A stretch of 64,000 bases of DNA from positions 44,554 to 108,553 of the forward strand of contig JAYWHR010000051.1 of the NCBI GenBank assembly GCA_043777675.1. Direction: 5' to 3'. The notes below the pieces were generated by a model. It was given only the letters and a program-made list of their open reading frames with translations, did not search any database and was not told the origin of the DNA. The DNA comes from JANMDU01 sp043777675 (GTDB lineage: Bacteria > Pseudomonadota > Gammaproteobacteria > Burkholderiales > Burkholderiaceae_C). Positions 24,769-33,180 of the stretch are shown in pieces; position 1 is the first letter of the stretch, and every line of letters starts with the position of its first letter. The translations under genes and the position numbers were made by a program.

Positions 24769-26145
24769 ATGAATTTTGATGTTGTGTTGATATTGGCTTT
24801 GCTCAACCTGTTGCTTCTGATCATGCTTTTTATATGGCTTTTGATCGGATCGCCGGCAAGAATATTGCGTGGAATGCTATCAAAAGAGGAGCAAATAGCG
24901 CATCTAGCATTGCAGCAGGCTGCCTTGGTGGCGCAACTGGCGCAGGGCAACGAGCGGCTTGAGCGGGAGCTGAGACAGGAGCTAGCAACGAGCGCCCAGG
25001 CTGCGCGGCTGGAGATGGGGCAAACGCTGTCTGGCTTGCAAGGTCATCTGCAGCAGTCGCTCACCGGCTTTCAAGGCAATTTGACGACGCAGTTAGGCAG
25101 TATTTCTGAGGGAAATGCGCGGCGACTCACCGAGGTGCGCGAGACGCTAGATGCTCAGCTGGCGCGGGTGCGCGAGGCGCTCAATCAACAGCTTGAGCAA
25201 CTGAGCGTGAAGAACGAAGCCAAGCTTGATGAAATGCGCCGTACGGTCGATGAGAAGCTGCAAATCACGCTGGAAACGCGGCTGGGAGAGAGCTTCAAGC
25301 AGGTGGCCGACAGGCTAGAGCAGGTGCACAAAGGCTTGGGCGAGATGCAAACGCTGGCGCAAGGCGTAGGCGATTTGAAGCACTTGCTGACCAATGTAAA
25401 AACACGCGGTACCTTTGGTGAGGCGCAACTTGGGGCGCTTTTGGAACAGGTGTTCGTAGCCGAGCAATTTGCAGCGCAGATTGCCACGGTGCCGGGCAGC
25501 AAAAATGTGGTGGATTACGCGATTCGTCTGCCGGGTCGTAGCGATGATGGCTCGCCAGAGAACAAACAATGTTGGCTGCCGATTGACTCCAAATTCCCCA
25601 CCGAGGATTACGAGAGATTGCTCGATGCGCAGGAGCGAGCTGACCAAGTGGCTGCCGAGATGGCGGCCAAGGCGTTAGAGGCTCGCATCAGGCTAGAAGC
25701 CAAAAGCATGGCGGAAAAGTATGTCTCGCCGCCGTACACCACGGATTTTGCAATTTTGTTTTTACCGTCTGAAGGCTTGTATGCCGAAGTGCTGCGCCGA
25801 CCCGGTTTGATGGACACTTTGCAGCGCGATCACCGCGTCACGCTGGCTGGGCCCACGACGCTGCTGGCGATGCTCAATTCGCTGCAAATGGGCTTTCGCA
25901 CATTGGCGCTGGAGCAACGCAGCTCGGAGGTATGGCAAGTGCTCGGTGCAGTGAAAACAGAATTCAATCGCTTTGGTGAGTTTGTGAGCAAGGTGAAATC
26001 GCAGGCTGAGACGGTGGTGAAAACTCTGGAGCAAGCTGACACACGCACCCGCGCTGTGAATCGCAAACTCAAAGATGTGGAGGCGCTCACTGAATCACAG
26101 GCGCAGAATTTGTTGCCGCTGGATAAGCCAGGCGACGAAGGCTGA
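24769..26145 (+). CDS. rmuC: DNA recombination protein RmuC
   Basis: RmuC limits inverted-repeat recombination; the C-terminal half has a nuclease-like fold. 458 residues: an N-terminal membrane anchor (about 3-26), a long Glu/Gln/Leu-rich coiled coil (about 40-190), then the RmuC domain with LLTNVKTRGTFGEAQLGALL, WLPIDSKFPTEDYERL and YTTDFAILFLPSEGLYAEVL. A reverse copy of the dispersed repeat encodes SPARILRGMLSKEE just after the anchor, a spacer position. The MFS gene starts 14 bp downstream. Confidence 0.92.
   Translation: MNFDVVLILALLNLLLLIMLFIWLLIGSPARILRGMLSKEEQIAHLALQQAALVAQLAQGNERLERELRQELATSAQAARLEMGQTLSGLQGHLQQSLTGFQGNLTTQLGSISEGNARRLTEVRETLDAQLARVREALNQQLEQLSVKNEAKLDEMRRTVDEKLQITLETRLGESFKQVADRLEQVHKGLGEMQTLAQGVGDLKHLLTNVKTRGTFGEAQLGALLEQVFVAEQFAAQIATVPGSKNVVDYAIRLPGRSDDGSPENKQCWLPIDSKFPTEDYERLLDAQERADQVAAEMAAKALEARIRLEAKSMAEKYVSPPYTTDFAILFLPSEGLYAEVLRRPGLMDTLQRDHRVTLAGPTTLLAMLNSLQMGFRTLALEQRSSEVWQVLGAVKTEFNRFGEFVSKVKSQAETVVKTLEQADTRTRAVNRKLKDVEALTESQAQNLLPLDKPGDEG
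24830..24890 (-). repeat. Dispersed hairpin repeat, copy 5 (inside rmuC, reverse)
   Basis: Read on the minus strand: TTTTGATAGCATTCCACGCA, then ATATTCTTGCCGGC, followed by a tail with CAAAAGCCATATAAAAAG. It lies in frame between the membrane anchor and the coiled coil of RmuC. Confidence 0.75.
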
Positions 26146-26159
26146 TCATTCTGCGATCC

Positions 26160-27326
26160 ATGACACTTTTTGATTCACTCTCGCCAGCACTGATGCGCCT
26201 GATCGCCGGGCAAATCTGCTTGCATGCCGCCATGGCGGGGCTTCGATTGGCTGGGCCGCTGTGGGTTTTGAGCAATGGGCAGAGCCCGGCAGTGGCAGGC
26301 TTGCTGGTGGGGCTATTTGCGCTGTCGTCGCTCTTCGTGGCTTTGCCTGCAGGGCGTTATGCAGATCGACATGGCTTGCGCAAACCATTTAGTCTGTGTG
26401 TAGCAATTGCTGTGGCTGGCGCACTCGTACCGGTGGCCTTCCCGCATTTTGTATCGCTCGGTGTGGCGGCACTGCTCATGGGCGGCGCAACCAGTTCAGC
26501 CGTGATCGCGTTGCAGCGGCATGTGGGGCGCTCGGCGCATGGCTCGGTAGAGCTCAAGCAAGCTTTTTCCTGGCTCTCGATCGGTCCGGCAGCGGCGAAT
26601 TTTGTGGGGCCGTTTCTGGCTGGCGTGTTGATTGACTTTGCAGGCTATCGCGCCGCTTTTGCTTTTTGCGCCTTGCTGCCGGTGTTGGCTTGGGTTTTGG
26701 TGCGTAAAGCGCATGAAGAGCCGATGCGAATCACGGTGTCTGTAGAAGGCGAAATTGCAGTGCCGCGTCGCGCTTGGGATTTGCTGCGCGATAAAGATTT
26801 TCGCCGTCTGCTGCTGGTTAATTGGTTCATTAGCACGTGTTGGGATGCGCACGCATTTCTGGTGCCTGTGATCGGCCATGAGCGCGGCTATTCAGCTTCC
26901 GTGATTGGCACGATCTTCGGCGCGTTTGCCGTCGCTGCTGCAGCGGTGCGTGTGCTGCTGCCGGTGCTGGCGCACAGCCTGCGCGAATGGGCGGTAATCA
27001 CTGTGGCGATGGTGATGACGGCTCTGCTCTTTGTGGTGTATCCGCTGATGCCTACGGCGCTCTCGATGGGTGTGGTGTCGGTGTTTCTTGGCTTCACATT
27101 GGGCTGTGTGCAACCCATGATCATGAGCACCTTGCATCAAATCACGCCCGAAGAGCGCCACGGCGAGGCGTTGGGGTTGCGCATGATGACGATCAATGCA
27201 TCCAGCGTGGCCATGCCCCTCATCTTGGGTGCAGTTGGTGCGGCTACGGGAACAGCGGTTTTGTTTTGGGCCATCGCAGCGATGGTGGGGGCAGGGTCTT
27301 GGCAGGCGACTAAGCTTAAAACTTAA
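26160..27326 (+). CDS. Major facilitator superfamily transporter
   Basis: Inner-membrane protein of 388 residues with about 12 hydrophobic helices in two halves. The loop between helices 2 and 3 reads ALPAGRYADRHGLRKP, the standard MFS signature. The halves are separated by a charged loop around residues 180-205 (RKAHEEP ... RRAWDLLRDKDFRRLL). Probably a drug or metabolite exporter; the substrate cannot be inferred. It follows rmuC by 14 bp, so cotranscription is likely. No terminator is seen; the next 537 bp hold repeat elements only. Confidence 0.85.
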   Translation: MTLFDSLSPALMRLIAGQICLHAAMAGLRLAGPLWVLSNGQSPAVAGLLVGLFALSSLFVALPAGRYADRHGLRKPFSLCVAIAVAGALVPVAFPHFVSLGVAALLMGGATSSAVIALQRHVGRSAHGSVELKQAFSWLSIGPAAANFVGPFLAGVLIDFAGYRAAFAFCALLPVLAWVLVRKAHEEPMRITVSVEGEIAVPRRAWDLLRDKDFRRLLLVNWFISTCWDAHAFLVPVIGHERGYSASVIGTIFGAFAVAAAAVRVLLPVLAHSLREWAVITVAMVMTALLFVVYPLMPTALSMGVVSVFLGFTLGCVQPMIMSTLHQITPEERHGEALGLRMMTINASSVAMPLILGAVGAATGTAVLFWAIAAMVGAGSWQATKLKT

Positions 27327-27361
27327 TTTTTTCGGTAGATTTGTAAGCAATATTGGCAATC

Positions 27362-27403
27362 AGCCGGCGTTTTTGTTATGTAGAGTGCTATTAAATTCGT
27401 AGC
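27362..27403 (-). repeat. Dispersed hairpin repeat, copy 6 (intergenic, reverse)
   Basis: On the minus strand: GCTACGAATTTAATAGCACT, then CTACATAACAAAAACGCCGGCTG. The head and the CGCCGGCT end match the family; the inner GCATA/TATGC stem has decayed. Confidence 0.7.
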
Positions 27404-27639
27404 GTTCTTGTGTTTTCAGTTTTTTACTTTGTTGGTGCGCTGAAGAGTTTTCTCCGACGCGATCGGCTACGAATTTGAGACACTGCGCCCGCCTTCAGAC
27501 GCGAGTACGCCACATCAGTCGGTCGCAGTGCCTCAAAGTCGCGGCCTGTTGGCTACTGTGAAAATCTTCGCGCGTAACGCTCGCTACTTTGATGATCATC
27601 GGTGCGCCGTGATTGGAACTTGCCTCGCTAACCCCGGCC

Positions 27640-27775
27640 TGTGGGAGCCGTATTCGGGCGGGCGATTTCTCGCAGCGCAGGATCAGAAAACGCTGCGTTT
27701 TCATCAATGTCTCGCGGCAAGTGCCGCAAATCCCGAGCAGGGTACATGAGCCCGCCCGAATACGGCTCCCACAGG
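27640..27775. mobile_element. REPIN-like element with 26-bp perfect inverted ends
   Basis: CCTGTGGGAGCCGTATTCGG plus GCGGGC at 27640-27665 is repeated as an exact reverse complement at 27750-27775. The 84 bp between hold two further stems (CGCAGCG/CGCTGCG and GCGGCA-AG-TGCCGC). The GTGGGAGC head recalls REP sequences of pseudomonads, and two REPs in inverted arrangement define a REPIN. These are mobilised in trans by RAYT transposases; none is encoded here. Confidence 0.65.
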
Positions 27776-27810
27776 CTCAAGCACATTAAAATTCCAAGCA
27801 AAATAACTGG

Positions 27811-27854
27811 GTAGCCGGCATAGAATATGCACAGATAGCTATGAAATTAGTAGC
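27811..27854 (-). repeat. Dispersed hairpin repeat, copy 7 (intergenic, reverse)
   Basis: On the minus strand: GCTACTAATTTCATAGCTAT, then CTGTGCATATTCTATGCCGGCTAC. Well-preserved head, inner palindrome and CCGGCTAC end, 9 bp from the 3' end of truA. Confidence 0.85.
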
Positions 27855-27863
27855 AATGAAAAA

Positions 27864-28664
27864 TCACAACGGCAACCAGTCAAACGCTGCAGTGCGTTCC
27901 GGTAAGCCCCAAGAAGGCGCATAAGTGGGGCCAAGAAAATATAAACCATCGGGTGAAAATGTGGGCGCTGAAAATTCTCGTTTGCGCGCTGCCAATACCT
28001 CGCTCGCCCATTGCATAGGCTTGTCTCCTCGGCCAATGGTGAGCAGGCAGCCCATGATGTTGCGGATCATGTGATGCAAAAAAGCATTGGCTTCAAAATC
28101 AAAGCGAAAATACGCACCGCGTTGACTGATGTCGACACGGTGTAGGGTTTTGATGGGCGAGAGTGCTTGACATTGCGAGGCACGGAATGATGAAAAATCT
28201 TGCTCGCCGAGCAACAATTTTGCAGCTTCTTGCATCGCAGGCAGAGAAAGAGGCAGGTGCTGCCAACCGACTCGGCTTTGTTCTATGCTGGCTCGCATGC
28301 TCGATTGCAGCACGATGTATGCATAGCGCCGAGTCAGAGCCTGCGCGCGGCAATGAAACTCTTGTGGCATCTCTTGCGCCCATTGCACAGCGATATCAGG
28401 CGGCAAAAAACGATTGACGCCGCGCATCCAAGAAAATGGCTCGCGATCAAGCGGCGTATCAAAGTGAACGACTTGCATCAACGCATGCACGCCAGAATCA
28501 GTGCGGCCTGTGCAGTTGGTGATGACGCGTTGATCTCGTGGGAAGCCACTAAAAAGGCGCAAAGCCTCTTCGAGCTTGTCTTGAACCGTGTTGCCGCCAA
28601 GTTGGCTCTGCCAGCCAAGGTAGGCAGAGCCGCTATAGCTCAAGCCTAGTGCGATGCGTGACAT
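27864..28664 (-). CDS. truA: tRNA pseudouridine(38-40) synthase
   Basis: Converts uridines 38, 39 and 40 in the anticodon stem of tRNAs to pseudouridine. 266 residues from the ATG at 28664, giving the family start MSRIALGLSYSG. The catalytic Asp56 lies in NCTGRTDSGVHA. C-terminal landmarks FLHHMIRNIMG and FSPDGLYFLGPTY are present. It starts 10 bp after fimV stops; fimV-truA is a conserved pair in betaproteobacteria, so the two are probably cotranscribed. Confidence 0.94.
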   Translation of the reverse strand: MSRIALGLSYSGSAYLGWQSQLGGNTVQDKLEEALRLFSGFPRDQRVITNCTGRTDSGVHALMQVVHFDTPLDREPFSWMRGVNRFLPPDIAVQWAQEMPQEFHCRAQALTRRYAYIVLQSSMRASIEQSRVGWQHLPLSLPAMQEAAKLLLGEQDFSSFRASQCQALSPIKTLHRVDISQRGAYFRFDFEANAFLHHMIRNIMGCLLTIGRGDKPMQWASEVLAARKREFSAPTFSPDGLYFLGPTYAPSWGLPERTAAFDWLPL

Positions 28665-28674
28665 CAGTGCGGCA

Positions 28675-31455
28675 TCAGCCCAGATCGGCAAGCATCTTCA
28701 CGGCGCGGGCTTTGAGAGCGCCAGTGGCTTCATCAGCCACTTCTTGCACCAAAGCGCGTGCGCCATCGGCATCGCCAATATCGCGGAATTCTGCAGCAAG
28801 AGCCAGCTTGGTCTCCAGTGGATCGCCGCTCACGCCAGCATCTACAGCGTTAGACGCTGCAGTTGCGCCTGGAAGATCAAGCGATAAGTTGCCAAGATCG
28901 AATTCCAACAAGCTCGGTTCACTGGGTGCCGTTTTGAGCGCCATCGGCGCGGTCGGTGCAGAAGCTGCGAAGGCGCTGCTGTTAGAGAATGCCAAGGAAT
29001 TGTTCAGAGAGGCCAAATCAGGTGCAGAAAGCGTGATACTTTGCAAAGCTGCCGGCTCACTCATATCAAAATCCACCATCGGATCTGGCTCTGGCATGGC
29101 ACGAATGGCTACTGTTGGCTCGGCTGCATACGCGGCTTGCTCCATTCCGTTGCCCTCGGCCGACATATCACTGGCGCTGAAATCCAAATCGAAGTCGATA
29201 TCGCTATCTGTCGGATCTTTGCGCAAATTGAGTGGCACTGTGTTGGATGAGTCATAGGCAGCGCCGGCTGCCATGGCTGCACCGCCAAGCATCACACTGC
29301 CAGCCAAACCGACGCCGCTCGGCGCATTGCCCTCGGTGTAAAGTGGGTTAGAGGGATCCATCTCTCGGCCAAGTGCACTGGAAGCTTCCCATTCAGAGCC
29401 TTGGCCTTGTGTCAACTGGAAAGCCTCTTTGGCGACTGTCTCGAAAGCTTTAGGATCACGGCGTTTGGCGTAAATTTCCATGAGCTTGGCATGAATGGCC
29501 ACGCGCGATGGCGTGCTGCGCAAGGCTTCTTTAAGAATTTCCTCCGCTTGCAAATCCCGCCCGTAAGCCAAATAAACATCTGCTTCAGCGACAGGATCTA
29601 CATCACCTGCTGCATCGAGCTGGCTGGGCGAGTAAACCATGGATGAACCTGCACCAGCGACGTTGCCGGAATCTGCCGTATCCACGCGCTGACCGCCCGA
29701 TGCGCCGAAGAAAGAATCGGGCTGCAAGCGGCTTTCCAAGAAAGAACTGTCAACTTGCGCGGCTTTCTTTTTCTGACGCATGCGCCAAAAAGCCAAGCCG
29801 CCTAATCCAGCAAGTAAACCGCCTGCTGCCGGAAAAAGCGCGGGGTTGTCGAGCAAGCTATCCATAAAGCTGGGCTCGGGCGCTGCAGGAGGTGGACTTA
29901 CTTGTGGTTTGGGCGCTACTGCAACGGTAGTGGTCGCAGCTGGCGCTGTGGTGCTTGTGCTGGCGACTGCTGCACTTGCACTCGCGCTCGCGGGAGTTGC
30001 GGTTGGGGTGCTGCTGGCTGCTATTGTGGGGGTCGTAACGGCTGCGCTGGGTGCGTTGACTGACGCAGTTGCGGTCAGCTTGTTTGCTGATGCTGATGCA
30101 GTGGGAGTGGCAGCAGGCGTGGCAGCAGGCGTTGCGGTGGCGGGCACGGCAGGTACGGCAGCCACAGCAGGTGCTGGGACGGCAACTTTTACCCCAGGCG
30201 CGCTTGCCGCTGCCGTAGAAGGGGAGGCCGCCGTTGGCTTGGCCACGGTGGGTGTGCCGAGTTTATTCAGATCTTGAATATTTTTGGAGAGCTCAGCGAC
30301 GCGTGCTTCATTGGCCTTGGTTTGCTTATCTTTGGCAATTTGGTCTTCATTGGCCTTAGCGGCCACGGAGCCTTTGCTCAGTGTGAGTTTGTCTGGAGCA
30401 GTGGCTTGCGCTTTGGGCTCACTCACACTGGCTTGCACTTTGCCGCCTGCAGCTCGGCTGGGCGCTGCTGCAGTGGCCATCGGTGCGCCAGAGGCGAGGC
30501 GACGGCGAAATTCATTGAAATCTTTAGCCTGAGCCACGATGGTTTGCTTGGCATCGCCCAGTGCAGTGGTAGGTGCTGCAATACTGGCAGCTTGCACGTC
30601 AATCACAGCGCCGGATTTGAGACGATTCACGTTGCCGCCGATAAAAGCGTCGGGGCTTGTATTGACCATGGCAACGAGCATTTGATCAAGCGAGACACCC
30701 GAGGGTTTGTAGCGTGCAGCAAGAGCGGCTGCCGTGTCGCCAGCCTTGACTTTGACGCCATCTTTCGGAGCAGTTTTTTCGGCTATTTCTGCTGGCTTGG
30801 CAGCCGGCTTCGCAGCAGATTCAGTACGAGCGGGGCGGGGTGCGGCTGCTACAGGCGCTGCTGGTGCACTCGGGCGCGCGGTGCTCTGCTGTTGCTGAGC
30901 TTGCGCGCTCGTGGCTGGTGATGCGCTGGGTGCTGGCGAGGTAGCCCCTGCAGTCGCGCTAGGGGCTGCAGCTTGGGCTCGCATGTTGGCCGGATCAAAG
31001 AGCATCGTGTAATCTCGTACCATGCGCCCGGACGACCAACTTGCTTCCAAAATCAAGTCCACAAAGGGTTCGTTGATGACGCGATCGCTGGTCAAGCGCA
31101 GAAAGGCCGAACCATTGGCGCGGCGCTGCAAAGTGATTTGCGCATTGGCCAGCGCTATGTTGAATTCCAAACCAGCAGCTCTGAACGCATCTGGCCTGGC
31201 CACCGCTGTGCTGAGCGTGGCAGCCTCCTCCGCAGTGATCTGAGGGACATCAATTTCAGCTCGCAAGGGCTCGCCCAATGCCGATATGACGCTGACGCGA
31301 CCTAGTGCGAGGGCCGCTGCATCTGACGATGCAAAACCCAAGACGAGGGCGAGCGCAGCGGCGGCGATTGGGCTACGCCATGCGGCAGGCGCTGTGACGC
31401 AAGTCTCAACCTGCCCCAATTTGGCTCGCGATGGTGTAACGGGATTTGTAATCAT
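28675..31455 (-). CDS. fimV: FimV-like polar scaffold / pilus assembly protein
   Basis: Large inner-membrane protein that organises the cell pole and supports type IV pili and twitching in relatives. About 926 residues from ATG (a GTG three codons earlier is possible). N-terminal membrane segment (about 25-50), then the FimV core with ALGRVSVISALGEPLRAEID. A LysM domain follows (VKAGDTAAALAARYKPSGVS, about residues 235-290). Then comes a long Ala/Thr/Pro-rich spacer, a second membrane segment near residue 545 (ALFPAAGGLLAGLGGLAFW), TPR-like helices near 620-680, and the acidic C-terminal FimV domain ending ALKARAVKMLADLG. Neighbours asd and truA match the usual context. Confidence 0.92.
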   Translation of the reverse strand: MITNPVTPSRAKLGQVETCVTAPAAWRSPIAAAALALVLGFASSDAAALALGRVSVISALGEPLRAEIDVPQITAEEAATLSTAVARPDAFRAAGLEFNIALANAQITLQRRANGSAFLRLTSDRVINEPFVDLILEASWSSGRMVRDYTMLFDPANMRAQAAAPSATAGATSPAPSASPATSAQAQQQQSTARPSAPAAPVAAAPRPARTESAAKPAAKPAEIAEKTAPKDGVKVKAGDTAAALAARYKPSGVSLDQMLVAMVNTSPDAFIGGNVNRLKSGAVIDVQAASIAAPTTALGDAKQTIVAQAKDFNEFRRRLASGAPMATAAAPSRAAGGKVQASVSEPKAQATAPDKLTLSKGSVAAKANEDQIAKDKQTKANEARVAELSKNIQDLNKLGTPTVAKPTAASPSTAAASAPGVKVAVPAPAVAAVPAVPATATPAATPAATPTASASANKLTATASVNAPSAAVTTPTIAASSTPTATPASASASAAVASTSTTAPAATTTVAVAPKPQVSPPPAAPEPSFMDSLLDNPALFPAAGGLLAGLGGLAFWRMRQKKKAAQVDSSFLESRLQPDSFFGASGGQRVDTADSGNVAGAGSSMVYSPSQLDAAGDVDPVAEADVYLAYGRDLQAEEILKEALRSTPSRVAIHAKLMEIYAKRRDPKAFETVAKEAFQLTQGQGSEWEASSALGREMDPSNPLYTEGNAPSGVGLAGSVMLGGAAMAAGAAYDSSNTVPLNLRKDPTDSDIDFDLDFSASDMSAEGNGMEQAAYAAEPTVAIRAMPEPDPMVDFDMSEPAALQSITLSAPDLASLNNSLAFSNSSAFAASAPTAPMALKTAPSEPSLLEFDLGNLSLDLPGATAASNAVDAGVSGDPLETKLALAAEFRDIGDADGARALVQEVADEATGALKARAVKMLADLG

Positions 31456-31464
31456 TTTGAGCAC

Positions 31465-31812
31465 ACTTGGCCTCTACTCATTTTCGGAAAAAGAACCTTA
31501 ACATCAACTAGTTAGCTTGACAAGCTGAGAATTGGTCTAAGGTTTTAAACCCCTTGATTTTCCTCGCTTTCCTCGCTTTTTTTTGTTGTCTGGTGACAAC
31601 GCAAACCAACGGTAACGGATTTTTAGGGGGTTTGGTTACTTCTGCCGAGCACGAAACCAACGGGTTTATTTGCGGCCTATTTGTTACAATTTTGAAGGAT
31701 TTTGAGTAATGCATTAACCTATTGACGTCGTACAACGATGCGCAATTTGCTACTCATTGAATAGCAGTTCGCGCAACAAACTCAGCGGCTATCTGGTCAA
31801 AAGCTCTAAAAA
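31465..31812. promoter_or_regulatory. Upstream region of fimV with a hairpin and paired decamers
   Basis: 348 bp without a gene. It should hold the minus-strand promoter of fimV. Visible elements: an inverted repeat GTTGTC-TGGT-GACAAC (31585-31600), two AAACCAACGG decamers about 50 bp apart (near 31613 and 31662), and a forward copy of the dispersed repeat at the asd end. None can be tied to a known regulator. Confidence 0.4.
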
Positions 31813-31815
31813 TCA
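31749..31815 (+). repeat. Dispersed hairpin repeat, copy 8 (covers the asd stop codon)
   Basis: GCTACTCATTGAATAGCAGT, then TCGCGCAACAAACTCAGCGGCTATC and the tail CAAAAGCTCTAAAAATCAA. The asd stop codon (TGA on the minus strand, 31813-31815) lies in the tail, so the repeat has set the 3' end of that gene or lies right against it. Confidence 0.7.
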
Positions 31816-32949
31816 AGCATCTAGCAAGATCCGCAGCATGCGGCGCAGTGGCTCGGCAGCGCCCCAAAGCAACTGGTCGCCAATGGTGAATGCCCCCAAA
31901 TATTCCGGCCCCATAGCCATTTTGCGGATGCGGCCGACAGGTATGGTCATCGTGCCCGTCACGGCCACTGGGGTTAAGCCAGCGAGAGTTGCTTCGCGAG
32001 TGTTAGGGATCACTTTCACCCAAGCATTGTCTTGAGCGATCATCGCTTCAATGTCGGCCAAGGGTACGTCTTTTTTGAGCTTGAAGGTCAGCGCCTGGCT
32101 GTGGCAGCGCATCGCGCCTACGCGCACGCAAAAGCCGTCTACTGGGATGGCTGGCGCGTTAAAGCCTTCGCCCAAGCCCATGATCTTGTTGGTCTCAGCC
32201 ATGCCTTTCCACTCTTCTTTGGACATTCCATTACCCAGATCTTTGTCGATCCAAGGAATGATGCTGCCGCCAAGAGGCACACCGAAATTGGCCACTTCGT
32301 CACCCGCGAGAGCGCGCTGGCGAGCGGCGACTTTGCGGTCAATCTCCAAAATCGCGCTTTTTGGGTCATCGAGCAGGCTTTTGACTTCGGCGTTGAGCGT
32401 GCCGTATTGCGTGAGCAACTCGCGCATATGCTGCGCGCCGCCGCCTGAGGCTGCTTGGTAGGTTTGCGTGCTCATCCATTCCACCAGACCAGCCTTGTAC
32501 AAAGCGCCCACGCCCATCAGCATACAAGAGACGGTGCAGTTGCCGCCAATCCAATCCTTGCCGCCTTTGGCCAAGCTGTTTTTGATCACGGGCATGTTGA
32601 CCGGATCGAGAATGATCACAGCCTCAGCGTTCATGCGCAGTGTGGAGGCGGCATCAATCCAATGGCCGCTCCAGCCACTTGCGCGCAGCTTCGGGTACAC
32701 ATCGCTCGTGTAATCGCCGCCTTGCGCGGTGATGATGATGTCGCATTTTTTGAGGGCGGCGATGTCAAACGCATCTTTGAGCGTTTTTTCGTTTTTTGCC
32801 TGCGCGGGGGCTGCGCCGCCGGCATTCGATGTGGAAAAGAAAATCGGCTCGATGTGGTCGAAATCTTTCTCGGCGATCATGCGATCAATCAGCACAGAGC
32901 CGACCATGCCGCGCCAGCCCACTAATCCAACGGTGTTTCCTGTTTTCAT
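31813..32949 (-). CDS. asd: Aspartate-semialdehyde dehydrogenase
   Basis: Reduces aspartyl phosphate to aspartate semialdehyde, the branch point to lysine, threonine, methionine, isoleucine and diaminopimelate. 378 residues from the ATG at 32949, giving the start TVGLVGWRGMVGSVL. The catalytic Cys138 lies in IGGNCTVSCMLM; SGAQH-like ASGGGAQHMREL and the His-containing RVGAMRCHSQALT are also present. Length and motifs match the Gram-negative type. A short Thr/Ile/Lys-rich frame and a strong stem-loop lie upstream (33008-33142) and may regulate it. Confidence 0.95.
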   Translation of the reverse strand: MKTGNTVGLVGWRGMVGSVLIDRMIAEKDFDHIEPIFFSTSNAGGAAPAQAKNEKTLKDAFDIAALKKCDIIITAQGGDYTSDVYPKLRASGWSGHWIDAASTLRMNAEAVIILDPVNMPVIKNSLAKGGKDWIGGNCTVSCMLMGVGALYKAGLVEWMSTQTYQAASGGGAQHMRELLTQYGTLNAEVKSLLDDPKSAILEIDRKVAARQRALAGDEVANFGVPLGGSIIPWIDKDLGNGMSKEEWKGMAETNKIMGLGEGFNAPAIPVDGFCVRVGAMRCHSQALTFKLKKDVPLADIEAMIAQDNAWVKVIPNTREATLAGLTPVAVTGTMTIPVGRIRKMAMGPEYLGAFTIGDQLLWGAAEPLRRMLRILLDA

Positions 32950-33007
32950 TTGCGTTGCCCTTTCAAAGTTTACGAATGCCTGAATCAATAATGTTCAAAG
33001 CTACTTT

Positions 33008-33051
33008 GCCCGGCTCGTCTGTGTCCGGGGAGGGCGCAAGACGAACCGGGC
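33008..33051 (-). promoter_or_regulatory. Strong stem-loop in the asd leader
   Basis: Arms GCCCGGCTCGTCT and AGACGAACCGGGC pair with one mismatch over 13 bp, around an 18-base loop. On the minus strand it lies between the short leader frame and asd. No T run follows, so it is not a simple terminator; it could be an attenuator or RNA-stability element. Confidence 0.5.
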
Positions 33052-33055
33052 TAAG

Positions 33056-33142
33056 TTAGCCTTTAATTGTCTTGGTGGTGATCGCGCAGGCCAACACGCC
33101 AGCGGGGCTGGTGGTTTTAACAAGGGCTTGCAGGCTGATCAT
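33056..33142 (-). CDS. Possible asd leader peptide
   Basis: A 28-codon frame, MISLQALVKTTSPAGVLACA then ITTKTIKG, ends just before the stem-loop at 33008-33051. Its end is rich in Thr, Ile and Lys codons, which are end products of the aspartate pathway in which Asd acts. A TATAAT sits on the same strand only 8 bp ahead of the ATG, so the message could be leaderless; no ribosome site is visible. The call is tentative and rests on codon content and position. Confidence 0.3.
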   Translation of the reverse strand: MISLQALVKTTSPAGVLACAITTKTIKG

Positions 33143-33180
33143 GAGTGGAATTATATCTTCAAGAAAACGGCCAGTTTTTG

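Larger units (their letters stand above)
27327..27863. other. Gene-free stretch with two repeat copies and a REPIN-like element
   Basis: 537 bp between the MFS gene and truA with no credible coding region. It contains two reverse copies of the dispersed repeat (27362-27403 and 27811-27854) and an element with 26-bp perfect inverted ends (27640-27775). The remaining 27404-27639 looks like decayed sequence; I see nothing recognisable in it. Confidence 0.6.

Noticed and set aside
27495..27749. Short open frames through the REPIN-like region.
   Set aside because: They run through the inverted ends of the element, lack ribosome sites and show no protein-like pattern.
28649..31305. Several long plus-strand open frames opposite fimV.
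   Set aside because: They are antisense to a well-supported gene whose Ala/Thr/Pro-rich codons leave other frames open, and they have no start signals or family residues.
31585..31600. GTTGTC-TGGT-GACAAC as a terminator.
   Set aside because: The T run precedes the stem on the plus strand and becomes an A run on the minus strand, so neither direction fits.
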